Source: CAYOWQ01 sp964407695
Lineage (GTDB): Bacteria; Planctomycetota; Phycisphaerae; Phycisphaerales; SM1A02
NCBI GenBank assembly: GCA_964407695.1
Contig: CAYOWQ010000002.1
Coordinates: 248,001 to 312,000 of the forward strand
Length of the DNA stretch: 64,000 nt
Direction: 5' to 3'
A program made the position numbers and the translations under genes. Shown piece by piece: positions 49,353 through 58,079 of this stretch (position 1 is its first letter; the number at the start of each line of letters is the position of its first letter). The notes beneath the pieces were generated by a model. The model was not told the origin of the DNA, ran no database searches, and saw nothing but the letters and a program-made list of their open reading frames with translations.

Positions 49353-49757
49353 ATGCCCACGTACGACTATCGCTGCACCGCCTGCGGCCATGAATTCGAA
49401 GCGTTTCAATCCATGAGCGCCCCCGTGCTGAAGAAGTGCCCGAAGTGCGGCAAGGCGAAGCTCGAACGACTGATCGGCACCGGCGCCGGCATCATCTTCA
49501 AAGGCAGCGGCTTCTACGAGACCGACTACCGCAGCGACTCATACAAGAAGGCCGCCGAGGCTGACTCCAAGTCGGGGTCAACCGGAGATGAAAAGCCCAA
49601 GGGCGACACGGCGAAGAATGACGCGCCCGCTGACGCGGCTTCCACCTCCAAATCATCCTCAGAAACCAAGACTGAGCCGGCGGCCAAGCCGTCAGGCTCC
49701 ACGAAGAAGCCCTCGACATCCAGCTCGTCGCGATCGAAGGCCTCAAAGAAGAAATAA
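49353..49757 (+). CDS. FmdB-type zinc ribbon protein
   Basis: Small regulatory-type protein of 134 residues. The N-terminal 60 residues are the FmdB domain: MPTYDYRCTACGHEFEAFQS, then KKCPKCGKAKLERLIG and IIFKGSGFYETDYR. The rest is a low-complexity Ser/Lys/Ala tail ending in basic residues. The family is widespread and of poorly defined function, named from a putative formamidase-operon regulator. Lies between grpE and rnr, 36 and 78 bp away. Confidence 0.9.
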   Translation: MPTYDYRCTACGHEFEAFQSMSAPVLKKCPKCGKAKLERLIGTGAGIIFKGSGFYETDYRSDSYKKAAEADSKSGSTGDEKPKGDTAKNDAPADAASTSKSSSETKTEPAAKPSGSTKKPSTSSSSRSKASKKK

Positions 49758-49835
49758 CCCTCAACCCAGATTTCAATCACCCGGGGCGTTCGGAACGCGA
49801 CGATTCCTTTCTCGCCGCCCCGCTACCATCCACCC

Positions 49836-52235
49836 ATGTCACTCCGCTATAACGCCCGCATCATCGCCCACTTGGGACACGATGCGTATCGCGCTTCCAC
49901 CGTTGACGATCTCGCTCGCGATCTTCGCATCTCCGAAGATGAACGCGAGGAGTTTCAGTCGGCCCTCAATCAGCTCGCCGAGCAGAAGCAGCTCGAAATC
50001 GGCCGCGATGGCCGCGTACGACTTCCCAGTTTCGACGACGAAATCTCCGGCCGCCTGCGGCTCAACCCGCGCGGCTTCGGATTCGTCATTCCCGACAAGC
50101 CGACTCGCTTCGGCGATCTCTTCATCCCACAGGGCAACACCGCCGATGCCGTCTCCGGCGATCGCGTCCGGGCCAAGGTGACGCAGCGAAAGGAACGCTG
50201 GTCGGCCGACGCCGAACGCTCTCCATTCATCGGCCGCATCGTCGAGGTCCTCACTCGAGGCCAGTCCCGCTTTGCCGGAACGCTCGTCCAGCGTGGTAAA
50301 ACCTGGGTCGTCGAGCCCGATGGCGACACGCTGCATATGGCGGTCATGATCCGCGACCCCTTCGTCAAGAACTCCAAGGCGGGCGACAAGGTGATTTTCG
50401 AGGTCACCCGCTACCCCGAAGACAACATGGCCGCCGAGGGAGTGATTGTCGAAACACTGGGCGAGTCTGGGAAACCTGATGTGGAGACCCGTGCCGTCAT
50501 CGCCGCTCACGAGCTTCGCACGGAATTTCCCTCCGAAGCTGTTTCGCAGGCCAGCGAGGCCACCCGAACCTTCGAACCCAGGTCTCGCGGCCCGTGGCCC
50601 GATCGTGAAGACCTCACGTCCAGTCTCATCTTCACCATCGATCCACCCGACGCCAAGGATTACGACGACGCCATCTCCATCAGCCACAATCCGGAAGGCA
50701 ACGAGTGGACGCTCGGCGTCCACATCGCCGACGTCGGATCGTTCGTCGAACAGGGCTCGGCCCTCGACGCCGAAGCATTTCAACGGGGAAACAGTGTCTA
50801 CCTTCCGAGGCTGGTGATTCCCATGCTTCCGGAGACGCTCTCCAACGGCGTTTGTTCACTTCAGGAGGGAGTACCCCGCTTCACCCTCTCCGCATTCATG
50901 ACCTACGACGGCAAGGGCCGAGTTCGATCACAACGGGTGTGTCAATCGGTCATCCGGTCCTCCAAGCGGCTCACCTATCTCGAAGCGCAGGCCCTGATCG
51001 ATGGGGACCAGAAGGAAGCTCGCAAACACGCCAAGACCGAACCGAACTACCCCCAGAAACTGCTCGACGCGTTGCGCCTTTCGGACCAACTGGCCAAAAT
51101 TCTCCGGGCTCGCCGCCGCGAGGACGGCATGATCGTGCTCAACCTGCCGGAAGTCGATCTCGTGTTTGATGAGGAAGGCCATGTCATCGACGCCGTGCCC
51201 GAAGACGACGCCTTCACTCACACGCTCATCGAAATGTTCATGGTCGAGGCCAACGAGGCGGTGGCACGCATCTTCGCCGATCTTGATGTGCCGCTGATCC
51301 GCCGCATCCACCCTGACCCCACCTACGGCGCGATCGAAGAGCTTCGCCTCTATGCCCGTCTCGTCAAGTTCAACCTGCCCGACGAGCCGACCCGAAAGGA
51401 CCTCCAGCGCCTGCTCGAGGCCACTCGCGAAGGCCCCGCCACCCGCGCCATTCACTTCGCCGTGCTTCGCACCCTTGCCAAGGCCTCCTACTCACCGGCG
51501 CTCATTGGCCACTTCGCGCTTGCCAGCGAGCACTACACCCATTTCACCAGCCCGATCCGCCGCTACCCCGACCTGTCGGTGCATCGCGCCATGCATGCCT
51601 ATCTCGAACGCACGAACAACGGTGCATCCGTTCCCGGCGGCCGAAAGCGCGCTTCCATTGCCACCGACCTCATGGAGGACGAGCGAATCCTCAGCGAGGA
51701 GCAACTCGTCGAACTCGGCAACCACTGCAGCCAGACCGAAATCAACGCCGAGGATGCCGAACGCGAACTCCGCACCTTCCTCGTCCTGCAGTTCCTGCAG
51801 GAGAATCACCTTGGAGACGAACTTGAGGGCGTGGTCACCGGCGTCACCAACAGCGGAGTCTTCGTCTCGATTCAGCGATTCCTCGTTGACGGCCTTGTCA
51901 AGATGCAGGACCTCTCCGGCTCCGGTTCTCGTGCCGATCGCTGGGTGGTCCATGCCGCCACCGGCCGCCTTGTCTCACAGCGGTCCGGCGCCAGCATCGG
52001 CATGGGCGACCTTGTGAAAGTGCGCATTGCCGCCATCGACCTCGCCGCACGCAAAATGGACCTCCTCGTCACCCAGCTCGCACCCACACCGACGCTCTCG
52101 GTCATGGCCGCCGCTCACGACGGAGCATCCCCCCGCCACGGATCAGGCCACAAGCCGAAACCTTCGCGCGGCGGCAAACCTGCGGCCAGGAAACCCAAGG
52201 ATCGAAACAAACCTCGATCCAAGCGTCGCCGATAG
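49836..52235 (+). CDS. rnr: Ribonuclease R
   Basis: 3'-5' exoribonuclease of the RNB family, 799 residues, able to degrade structured RNA. Order of domains: winged helix (about 1-65), cold-shock domains (LNPRGFGFVIPD), the RNB catalytic domain with the aspartates of IDPPDAKDYDDAISIS, HFTSPIRRYPDLSVHR, an S1 domain (LEGVVTGVTNSGVFVSI), and a basic Lys/Arg-rich tail that in known RNase R helps unwind RNA. The start MSLRYNARIIAHLG is consistent with the family. Likely transcribed with fmdB-type gene. Confidence 0.96.
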   Translation: MSLRYNARIIAHLGHDAYRASTVDDLARDLRISEDEREEFQSALNQLAEQKQLEIGRDGRVRLPSFDDEISGRLRLNPRGFGFVIPDKPTRFGDLFIPQGNTADAVSGDRVRAKVTQRKERWSADAERSPFIGRIVEVLTRGQSRFAGTLVQRGKTWVVEPDGDTLHMAVMIRDPFVKNSKAGDKVIFEVTRYPEDNMAAEGVIVETLGESGKPDVETRAVIAAHELRTEFPSEAVSQASEATRTFEPRSRGPWPDREDLTSSLIFTIDPPDAKDYDDAISISHNPEGNEWTLGVHIADVGSFVEQGSALDAEAFQRGNSVYLPRLVIPMLPETLSNGVCSLQEGVPRFTLSAFMTYDGKGRVRSQRVCQSVIRSSKRLTYLEAQALIDGDQKEARKHAKTEPNYPQKLLDALRLSDQLAKILRARRREDGMIVLNLPEVDLVFDEEGHVIDAVPEDDAFTHTLIEMFMVEANEAVARIFADLDVPLIRRIHPDPTYGAIEELRLYARLVKFNLPDEPTRKDLQRLLEATREGPATRAIHFAVLRTLAKASYSPALIGHFALASEHYTHFTSPIRRYPDLSVHRAMHAYLERTNNGASVPGGRKRASIATDLMEDERILSEEQLVELGNHCSQTEINAEDAERELRTFLVLQFLQENHLGDELEGVVTGVTNSGVFVSIQRFLVDGLVKMQDLSGSGSRADRWVVHAATGRLVSQRSGASIGMGDLVKVRIAAIDLAARKMDLLVTQLAPTPTLSVMAAAHDGASPRHGSGHKPKPSRGGKPAARKPKDRNKPRSKRRR

Positions 52236-52259
52236 GGCCAATCTCGCAGCCGGTCCGGC

Positions 52260-53480
52260 ATGACCGATAGAGTCTTCATGACTCCCGCAACCCTGCTGAC
52301 GCCGACCGAGCCAATCCGAACCGAACCTTGGACTGTTCTTGCGGAAGCGGATGTGGTGTTTGTCATGGCGCCGACCGCCTCCAATCCAGCTCCCCACGAG
52401 TGGCAAACGCACTTGAGGCATGCTCTTGAGACTCTCCCGGTAGACATCGTCGGCGCGATGCGACTTGACCATGATGGTCGGGTTGCCTCGATGGGCGAGC
52501 ACGTGGTCCATCCCAAGGGGTTGCATAGTGTCGGAAAGGGTCTGGAGCCGAATCGCTTCAGATTCAACGAGGAAGTCGATGCGGTAATCGGAGGCGCGAT
52601 CGCCATCCGAACACAAGCGCTCAACGGATTCGACCCCACCTTGATTCGGTGTGCCGCCGACATGATCGAGATGTGCCTGCATGTTCGCCGACGCGGCGGG
52701 CGGGTCGCGGTGAGCCCCGGCGTGCGGACGACTGACAACTCAGCCCTTCCGACCGCCGCCGGATTTCGCACCGCCGTCAACGCGTCATGGGGGTTCGATC
52801 CGCTCGCACCCGACATGGACCGGGTTCGATCAGCGCACAGCGGCACCGGCCTGCTCTGGAATATCCGAATCCACAGTCCCCAGCTTCCATTCGACAAGTA
52901 CGACCTTCGCGGTCCTATGCATTGGAAGAGCTATCAGGACGTCGAACCGTATCGCACTCGCGCGGATCAGCTTGCGGGGCTGGTTCGATCCCTCGCGGGA
53001 ACCGGCCGCATCGTTGACGTCGGCTGTGGCGACGGCTTGTTCAGTTGGCTCTTCGCTCGGGATGGCGCCGGCGTGATTGGCTTCGATGCCGAGCCGACTG
53101 CCATCGAGCTTGCCGGAGTGCAGGCGACCAGCGCCGGGGGTCCGTGCCCATCCTTCGAGGTCGCCGACGCGCGGGCCCTTCCTCTGCCGAACCATTCGGT
53201 TGATGTTGTCACCATGCTCGACGTTGTCGAGCACCTCGCCAACCCGGCGTCGGTCCTGCATGAAGCCTCGCGCATCCTCAGGCCGGGTGGGGCGCTCCTA
53301 GTCTCCACACCCGAATGGCAACACGGTGCGTCGTCTGACCCCGTACACCACGGCTGGGAATTCACGCTTCCGGAACTGATTCGACTGGTCGAGGCGGCCG
53401 CCCCGCTCTCAGTGGCCCAAACCGGCCGTATCGGCGGCATCTACCGGGATCTGGTGGTTATTGCCCGGCGTCATCCCTGA
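52260..53480 (+). CDS. SAM-dependent methyltransferase with glycosyltransferase-like N-terminal half
   Basis: Protein of 406 residues. The C-terminal half is a class I methyltransferase: GRIVDVGCGDGLFSWLFARDG (SAM loop), VIGFDAEP, and MLDVVEHLANPASVLHEASRILRPGG. The N-terminal half (about 35-185) resembles the C-terminal part of GT2 glycosyltransferases (VIGGAIAIRTQALNGFDP, ADMIEMCLHVRRRGGRVAVSPG), but the nucleotide-sugar-binding start of that fold and the DxD motif are absent. It leads a cluster with GmhB-like and heptosyltransferase genes, so glycan methylation is the likely job. Start is the ATG at 52260; 52278 is possible. Confidence 0.82.
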   Translation: MTDRVFMTPATLLTPTEPIRTEPWTVLAEADVVFVMAPTASNPAPHEWQTHLRHALETLPVDIVGAMRLDHDGRVASMGEHVVHPKGLHSVGKGLEPNRFRFNEEVDAVIGGAIAIRTQALNGFDPTLIRCAADMIEMCLHVRRRGGRVAVSPGVRTTDNSALPTAAGFRTAVNASWGFDPLAPDMDRVRSAHSGTGLLWNIRIHSPQLPFDKYDLRGPMHWKSYQDVEPYRTRADQLAGLVRSLAGTGRIVDVGCGDGLFSWLFARDGAGVIGFDAEPTAIELAGVQATSAGGPCPSFEVADARALPLPNHSVDVVTMLDVVEHLANPASVLHEASRILRPGGALLVSTPEWQHGASSDPVHHGWEFTLPELIRLVEAAAPLSVAQTGRIGGIYRDLVVIARRHP

Positions 53481-53523
53481 TAGCTCGAATGATCGATCCC
53501 ATTGCGGATATCCTTGTGGCCCT

Positions 53524-54414
53524 GTGCAAACGGCCACCTCCGCCATTCTGCAGCTCCAACCCGCCGTCTTTCTGGACCGCGACAACACGCTGATCCACAA
53601 CGACGGCGACCTTGGCGATCCTGGATCGGTCCGGCTGATCGACGGCGTGGCCGCCGGGTTGCGCGCCCTTCGCGACGCCGGCTTCCGGCTCATTGTGGTG
53701 ACCAATCAGGGCGGCGTCGCCCGGGGACTGTTCAGCGAAGCTGATGTTGACTCGGTCCACATGCGCATCGCTCACCTGGTTGACGAGGCAGCGCAATTCC
53801 CCCACTTGATTGATCGGTTCTATTACTGTCCCTATCACCCCGAAGGCACCGATCCGGAGTATCGACGCGAACATCCGTGGCGCAAGCCCAGCCCCGGCAT
53901 GATGCTTCAGGCCGCCCGCGACATGCACCTCGATCTCGCGTCAAGCTGGCTCATCGGCGACCAGCCGCGGGATATTGCGGCCGGCAAGGCCGCCGGTTGC
54001 CGCACCATCATGATCCATGGATCGGACGCGGACGCCGCCGCCGTTCATGCGACCGCCCACGCGGAGTCATTCATGAGCGCGGTCCAGACCATTCTGAATG
54101 AGACCTCGCAGCGCCGCGAGCCGCCAAATCGAAACGGCGTGGCTGCACCGATGGGGCGAGCAGACGCAGCGCCCCATGACCTGCGGCGAGCAGTCCTTGA
54201 CCTGACCGACGAAATACGGTCGTGGCGCGTAAGCCGGGGCGACTTGACGACGTTCAAGGTGCTCGCCGGACTGGCACAGCTCATGGCGCTGCTCTGTGCA
54301 TTGCTGGGACTGGTCCAACTTCAGGACGTTGAATCGTTCCAGCGGTGGCTCGGTGGAGCCATCCTTCTGCAGCTCATGACGGTGACGCTGATACTTCTGG
54401 ATCGCGAACGATGA
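53524..54414 (+). CDS. gmhB: GmhB-like HAD phosphatase with C-terminal membrane extension
   Basis: HAD-IIIA phosphatase predicted to remove the C7 phosphate of D-glycero-D-manno-heptose 1,7-bisphosphate, a step to ADP-heptose. Motifs: FLDRDNTLIHND (nucleophile and acid/base Asp), VVTNQGGVARG, YYCPYHPEG with a Cys/His zinc loop that is reduced, and LIGDQPRDIAAGKAAG. About 190 residues of phosphatase are followed by a linker and two C-terminal membrane helices (VLAGLAQLMALLCALLGLV, LGGAILLQLMTVTLILL), unusual for GmhB. The start is uncertain: GTG 53524 is taken here; TTG 53461 would overlap the previous gene. Its stop overlaps the next start (ATGA). Confidence 0.82.
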   Translation: MQTATSAILQLQPAVFLDRDNTLIHNDGDLGDPGSVRLIDGVAAGLRALRDAGFRLIVVTNQGGVARGLFSEADVDSVHMRIAHLVDEAAQFPHLIDRFYYCPYHPEGTDPEYRREHPWRKPSPGMMLQAARDMHLDLASSWLIGDQPRDIAAGKAAGCRTIMIHGSDADAAAVHATAHAESFMSAVQTILNETSQRREPPNRNGVAAPMGRADAAPHDLRRAVLDLTDEIRSWRVSRGDLTTFKVLAGLAQLMALLCALLGLVQLQDVESFQRWLGGAILLQLMTVTLILLDRER

Positions 54415-54740
54415 GCGAGCCTCAACCTCCGCACGTGACGTCGGTCACACTTCGCGCATTGGAGGGCTTGCCTCTCAAGGATCCGCGCATCCGCGACATG
54501 GTGGTTGCTACCGCTGAATCCCTTGCCGAACGAAACGGTGTTCAGGTGCTCGATATCTCGACCGAACCCGATCACATCGCGGTCACACTTGCCGCCGCAC
54601 GGCTTGTCGCCATCGGCTTCGCGGCCGAACTTCGCCGCCTGACGACCCGCTGGTACACGCGCAAATTCGGGGTAAGCACACTCTGGGGTGAACCGCCGGA
54701 GGAACACGATGACGACGAACCCGACTGGCTTGATGGCTAG
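54411..54740 (+). CDS. Hypothetical protein in heptose cluster, 109 aa
   Basis: Not recognised. Small alpha/beta protein (LKDPRIRDMVVATAESLAER, then VLDISTEPDHIAVTL) with an acidic C-terminus (EEHDDDEPDWLDG) and no membrane helix. It is tightly packed: its ATG overlaps the stop of the gmhB-like gene (ATGA) and its last 32 bases overlap the start of the heptosyltransferase gene. Such packing implies translational coupling and a role connected to the same pathway, perhaps as a partner of the membrane-extended phosphatase. Confidence 0.75.
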   Translation: MSEPQPPHVTSVTLRALEGLPLKDPRIRDMVVATAESLAERNGVQVLDISTEPDHIAVTLAAARLVAIGFAAELRRLTTRWYTRKFGVSTLWGEPPEEHDDDEPDWLDG

Positions 54741-55791
54741 CGGGTCACCGCTTCTGGACTGTCGCCGCGTGGCGGTCGTCATGCCCACGTGGCTGGGCGA
54801 CACGATCATGGCGGGTCCCTGCGTCAAGGCCTTGCGAGCCGCGCTGTCTGAAGCGCACTTCATCGGAGTCATGAAGCCGGGGTTTGATGAGATCGTCGAT
54901 GGGAGCGGGTGGTTCAACGAGGTACTCACCGTCAACAACACTGGAATTGGCGGTGTGTTTCGATGCGCCCGGGAACTGCACTCGTCCAGAGCGGACGCGG
55001 TGATCCTGCTTCCGAACAGCCTTCGATGGGGATTGACGGCATTCCTCAGTCGAACGAGGGTGCGTGTGGGCTATGCCCGTGATGGACGAACGGCCTTGCT
55101 GACCATGCCGATACCCTGTCCCGCCAAGTCGATCGTTGCGGCACGGGACTATTACGCCGACCTCGCACAAAGCGCTGCCAACGTCGAGGTCACGGATCGT
55201 CGACCGTCGCTCGCGGTTTCTCAAGAACAGCTTCGTGCGGCCGAGCGTGAACTTGACTGTGGCCGTCGCCCCTATGCCATTCTCGTTCCGGGGGGCAACC
55301 GTGAATCCAAGCGCTGGCCCGCCGAACGATTCGCCCGGGTGGCTGAATACCTGGCGAACAGGCATGGACTGGCGGTGATCCTTAGCGGATCTCGATCCGA
55401 GCGGGATCTGCTCTCAGCCATTGCCTCAAAGGCAACCTGCCCGGTCGTGACCTTGAGCGGCGAGGGATCGCTCGGGGTACTCAAAGCGATCGTGTCGAGA
55501 GCCCGGCTGATGGTGACCAACGACACCGGGCCGAGGCACCTCGCGGCAGCCCTTGGAGTACCGGTCGTGACCCTTTTCGGCCCGACCGACCATCGCTGGA
55601 CAACCCTCGGCTGCCCCCACGAGGCCATCCTGCTGGCCGAGCCGTTTCTCCCGGAATCGATGGTCGCCGACCACCACGCCGACACCTGCCGGATCGATCG
55701 AATCCAGGTTTCGGACGTGACCTCTGCGGCCGAACGGCTCCTGACCGCAACCCAGAAAGCCTTGCCCGATACAACCTCAGGCACGCCTTAG
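54709..55791 (+). CDS. waaF: Glycosyltransferase family 9 (heptosyltransferase II type)
   Basis: Transfers heptose from ADP-heptose onto a lipid or glycan core on the inner face of the membrane. The 360-residue protein has the GT9 start VAVVMPTWLGDTIMAGPCVKAL, a middle lobe, then LVPGGNRESKRWPAERFARV, ARLMVTNDTGPRHLAAALG and VTLFGPTDHRW, the usual nucleotide-heptose loop. GGAGGAA is six bases before the ATG at 54709. The symbol waaF is used for closest overall type; the acceptor in this organism is unknown. Confidence 0.9.
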   Translation: MTTNPTGLMASGSPLLDCRRVAVVMPTWLGDTIMAGPCVKALRAALSEAHFIGVMKPGFDEIVDGSGWFNEVLTVNNTGIGGVFRCARELHSSRADAVILLPNSLRWGLTAFLSRTRVRVGYARDGRTALLTMPIPCPAKSIVAARDYYADLAQSAANVEVTDRRPSLAVSQEQLRAAERELDCGRRPYAILVPGGNRESKRWPAERFARVAEYLANRHGLAVILSGSRSERDLLSAIASKATCPVVTLSGEGSLGVLKAIVSRARLMVTNDTGPRHLAAALGVPVVTLFGPTDHRWTTLGCPHEAILLAEPFLPESMVADHHADTCRIDRIQVSDVTSAAERLLTATQKALPDTTSGTP

Positions 55792-55810
55792 CCGCGAAGG
55801 GAGATCTGTC

Positions 55811-56566
55811 ATGTCTGGGATAACGCGAATCGGGGCGGTTTGTGCGATCGTGATCGCCACACGTTGCGCAGGGCAATCATTCAATGTCGATTTCGGCACC
55901 GTCTGCGGTACGGTCTCCGCGACCTACGGCGGAGCGGCATCGCAGCCCGGATTCTGGAATGAGTTTCCGGATGCCGAGGAGCCATCGATCCCCCTCCTCG
56001 ATCTGGCCGGCCGCGGCACCGCGGTCACCATCAATCAATCGCTCCCCTTCGGGCAGGCGTGTTTCAATCACCCGGGTACGCGGGGCGATGTCGGCGGATT
56101 GCTGGACGATTACCTCGATCTCCATTCCACGCCCCATACCTTTGTAATCGAGGGCCTGGCCGCCGGGCTCTATCACATTACGACCTATGCCTGGGCGCCC
56201 GACCTTCCCACCGCCAAGACCACGGTCATGGTGAATGACAATGATCCGCAAATCATCGGCGGCGCCTGGCCGGGCGGCCTGGTGCCGGGGATCACATTCG
56301 CCACGCACGATGCGGTGATCCGCGAGGGCGAGGCCCTCAACATTTTCACCTTCGGCTTCTTCAAGGGCACGCTGAATGGTCTGCAAGTCACGATGGTCGG
56401 CACGGTTCCAGACACCGATCTGAACGATGACGGCGTGGTGAACGGAGCCGATCTTGGCCTTCTGCTTTCGGCGTGGGGTGAAGGGAAGAGCCCTGCTGAT
56501 TTCAACCTGGACGGCACGGTCGATGGAGCTGACCTGGGAATCCTGCTGGCCGAGTGGACCATCTAG
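55811..56566 (+). CDS. Secreted dockerin-tagged protein, 251 aa
   Basis: Exported protein with a short signal peptide (IGAVCAIVIATRCAGQ) and a single beta-sandwich-like domain of about 165 residues (FVIEGLAAGLYHITTYAWAPD recalls carbohydrate-binding-like folds), ended by two dockerin-like motifs (DLNDDGVVNGADLGLLL and DFNLDGTVDGADLGILL). It starts 19 bp after the heptosyltransferase stop, with GAAGGGAG upstream, so it may share that transcript. No catalytic motif is seen. Confidence 0.85.
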   Translation: MSGITRIGAVCAIVIATRCAGQSFNVDFGTVCGTVSATYGGAASQPGFWNEFPDAEEPSIPLLDLAGRGTAVTINQSLPFGQACFNHPGTRGDVGGLLDDYLDLHSTPHTFVIEGLAAGLYHITTYAWAPDLPTAKTTVMVNDNDPQIIGGAWPGGLVPGITFATHDAVIREGEALNIFTFGFFKGTLNGLQVTMVGTVPDTDLNDDGVVNGADLGLLLSAWGEGKSPADFNLDGTVDGADLGILLAEWTI

Positions 56567-56599
56567 ACCGGATATCCAGGAACGTGCTACAAGACCCGC

Positions 56600-57502
56600 A
56601 TGGACGTATGGGTCAATGGGCGCTTCGTTTCGCAGGATCAGGCCTCAATCTCCGTTTTTGACGCGGGATTTCAGCATGGGGTGGGTCTTTTTGAAACGAT
56701 GGCCGTGCGCAATGGACGCGTGTTCCGGCTGGACCGGCACCTGGCCCGACTCGAGCGGTCCGCGATCGAGTTAAGGCTCATGGAGTCGCTGCGCACCGGT
56801 CCGCTGGCAGAGGCCGTCCTTCAAACCGTGGAGCGCAGCGGCCTTCGCCGAGCCCGAGTCAGGCTCACGCTTTCGGGGGGCGACCTCAACCTGCTCAATA
56901 CGACCAACAAGAAGCGGGTCGACCCCACCATTGTCATCGCCATTCAGCCCCCCACCGCGTATCCCGACGAACTGTTTCAGCGTGGCATTCGCGTCATCGT
57001 GACGGATGCCCGACTGAATCCGCTCGATCCCCTCGCGGGGCGGAAATCGCTCAACTATTGGGGCAGGCTGATGGCCCTGCAACAGGCTGCAAGCGCCGGC
57101 GCCGGCGAAGCCATCTGGTTCTCCATCTCGAATCACCTCGTCAGCGGCAGCGTCAGCAACGTGTTCGCCGTCAAGAACGGAGTCATCGAGACGCCGATCG
57201 CCAAGGGCGAAGAGGCCGCCTCGGCACTTCCTTCGGCAACCTTGCCCGGAATCACCCGCGAAGCCATCATCGAACTTGCCGGTGGCGAGAACATCGAGGT
57301 GCGCCGCCGGCTCGTCTCCGTCGAAGATCTTCTGAGCGCAGACGAAGCGTTCCTGTCCAACTCAAGCTGGGGCATCATGCCAATCTCGTCGGTGGAACAA
57401 TCGAACATCGGCACGGGCTCGCCGGGACCCATGACCGTGAAGCTCATGTCGCTTCTTCGCGAAATGATTGAACGAGAATCCCTTCTTCCAGACGCCTCGT
57501 GA
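56600..57502 (+). CDS. Class IV PLP-dependent aminotransferase / lyase
   Basis: Fold-type IV PLP enzyme of 300 residues, the group containing branched-chain aminotransferase (IlvE), D-amino-acid aminotransferase and aminodeoxychorismate lyase (PabC). Visible are the start VNGRFVSQDQASISVFDAGFQHGVGLFETM, the PLP lysine in RKSLNYWGRLMALQQA (near residue 150), a substrate loop SGSVSNVFAVKNGVIETP and LPGITREAIIELA. Motifs do not decide between the three activities; the size and the G-x-x-x-F-E-T start fit PabC or D-amino-acid aminotransferase. Its stop overlaps trmL by one base, so they are translationally linked. Confidence 0.88.
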   Translation: MDVWVNGRFVSQDQASISVFDAGFQHGVGLFETMAVRNGRVFRLDRHLARLERSAIELRLMESLRTGPLAEAVLQTVERSGLRRARVRLTLSGGDLNLLNTTNKKRVDPTIVIAIQPPTAYPDELFQRGIRVIVTDARLNPLDPLAGRKSLNYWGRLMALQQAASAGAGEAIWFSISNHLVSGSVSNVFAVKNGVIETPIAKGEEAASALPSATLPGITREAIIELAGGENIEVRRRLVSVEDLLSADEAFLSNSSWGIMPISSVEQSNIGTGSPGPMTVKLMSLLREMIERESLLPDAS

Positions 57503-57996
57503 TGCAGCAGCTCTCCAGTCCCCTGTTTCACATCGTTCTGCTCAACCCGGAAATCCCGAACAACACGGGCAACATCGGCCGCACGGCCATGGTTACCGGT
57601 TGCCGGCTCCACGTCGTGCATCCGGTCGGGTTCGACATGACCGAGAAAGCCCGCCGCCGGGCGGGTCTTGACTATTGGCACATGGTCGACTGCGTTGAGC
57701 ACGAGTCGTGGGAAGCCTTTCTCGCCTCCGAAGCACCGCAGCGACTGTGGCTCTACACCACACATTCAGATCGCCCGCATTGGCAGGCGTCGTACCGGCG
57801 GGGCGACTACATTCTCTTCGGCCGCGAGACCAGCGGCGTCGAACCGCACGTTCACGAGTGGGTTTCCACAAGGTACGGACCGGATCATCGGATCTGCCTG
57901 CCGATGGTCGACCTGCCGGATGCTCGAAGCCTGAACCTCGCGACGGCGGTCTGTGCCGCGGTCTATGAAGGGATGCGGCAGGTTGGCGGCTGCTAA
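57502..57996 (+). CDS. trmL: tRNA (cytidine(34)-2'-O)-methyltransferase
   Basis: SPOUT-fold methyltransferase, 164 residues, that methylates the ribose of the wobble nucleotide in some leucine tRNAs. Motif 1 reads LNPEIPNNTGNIGRTAMVTGC, motif 2 ILFGRETSGVEP, motif 3 LPMVDLPDARSLNLATAVC. The canonical motif 3 has R-S-L-N-L, which is retained. ATG at 57502 overlaps the TGA of the upstream gene; a GTG three bases earlier is possible. Confidence 0.95.
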   Translation: MQQLSSPLFHIVLLNPEIPNNTGNIGRTAMVTGCRLHVVHPVGFDMTEKARRRAGLDYWHMVDCVEHESWEAFLASEAPQRLWLYTTHSDRPHWQASYRRGDYILFGRETSGVEPHVHEWVSTRYGPDHRICLPMVDLPDARSLNLATAVCAAVYEGMRQVGGC

Positions 57997-58079
57997 CGCC
58001 CCGGCCTCCGTCTGCCGATGCAAGAACACCCCCGCTTCCGACGTTACCCCACTGGTCCCCTGCCGAAGGAGAATCCCCA

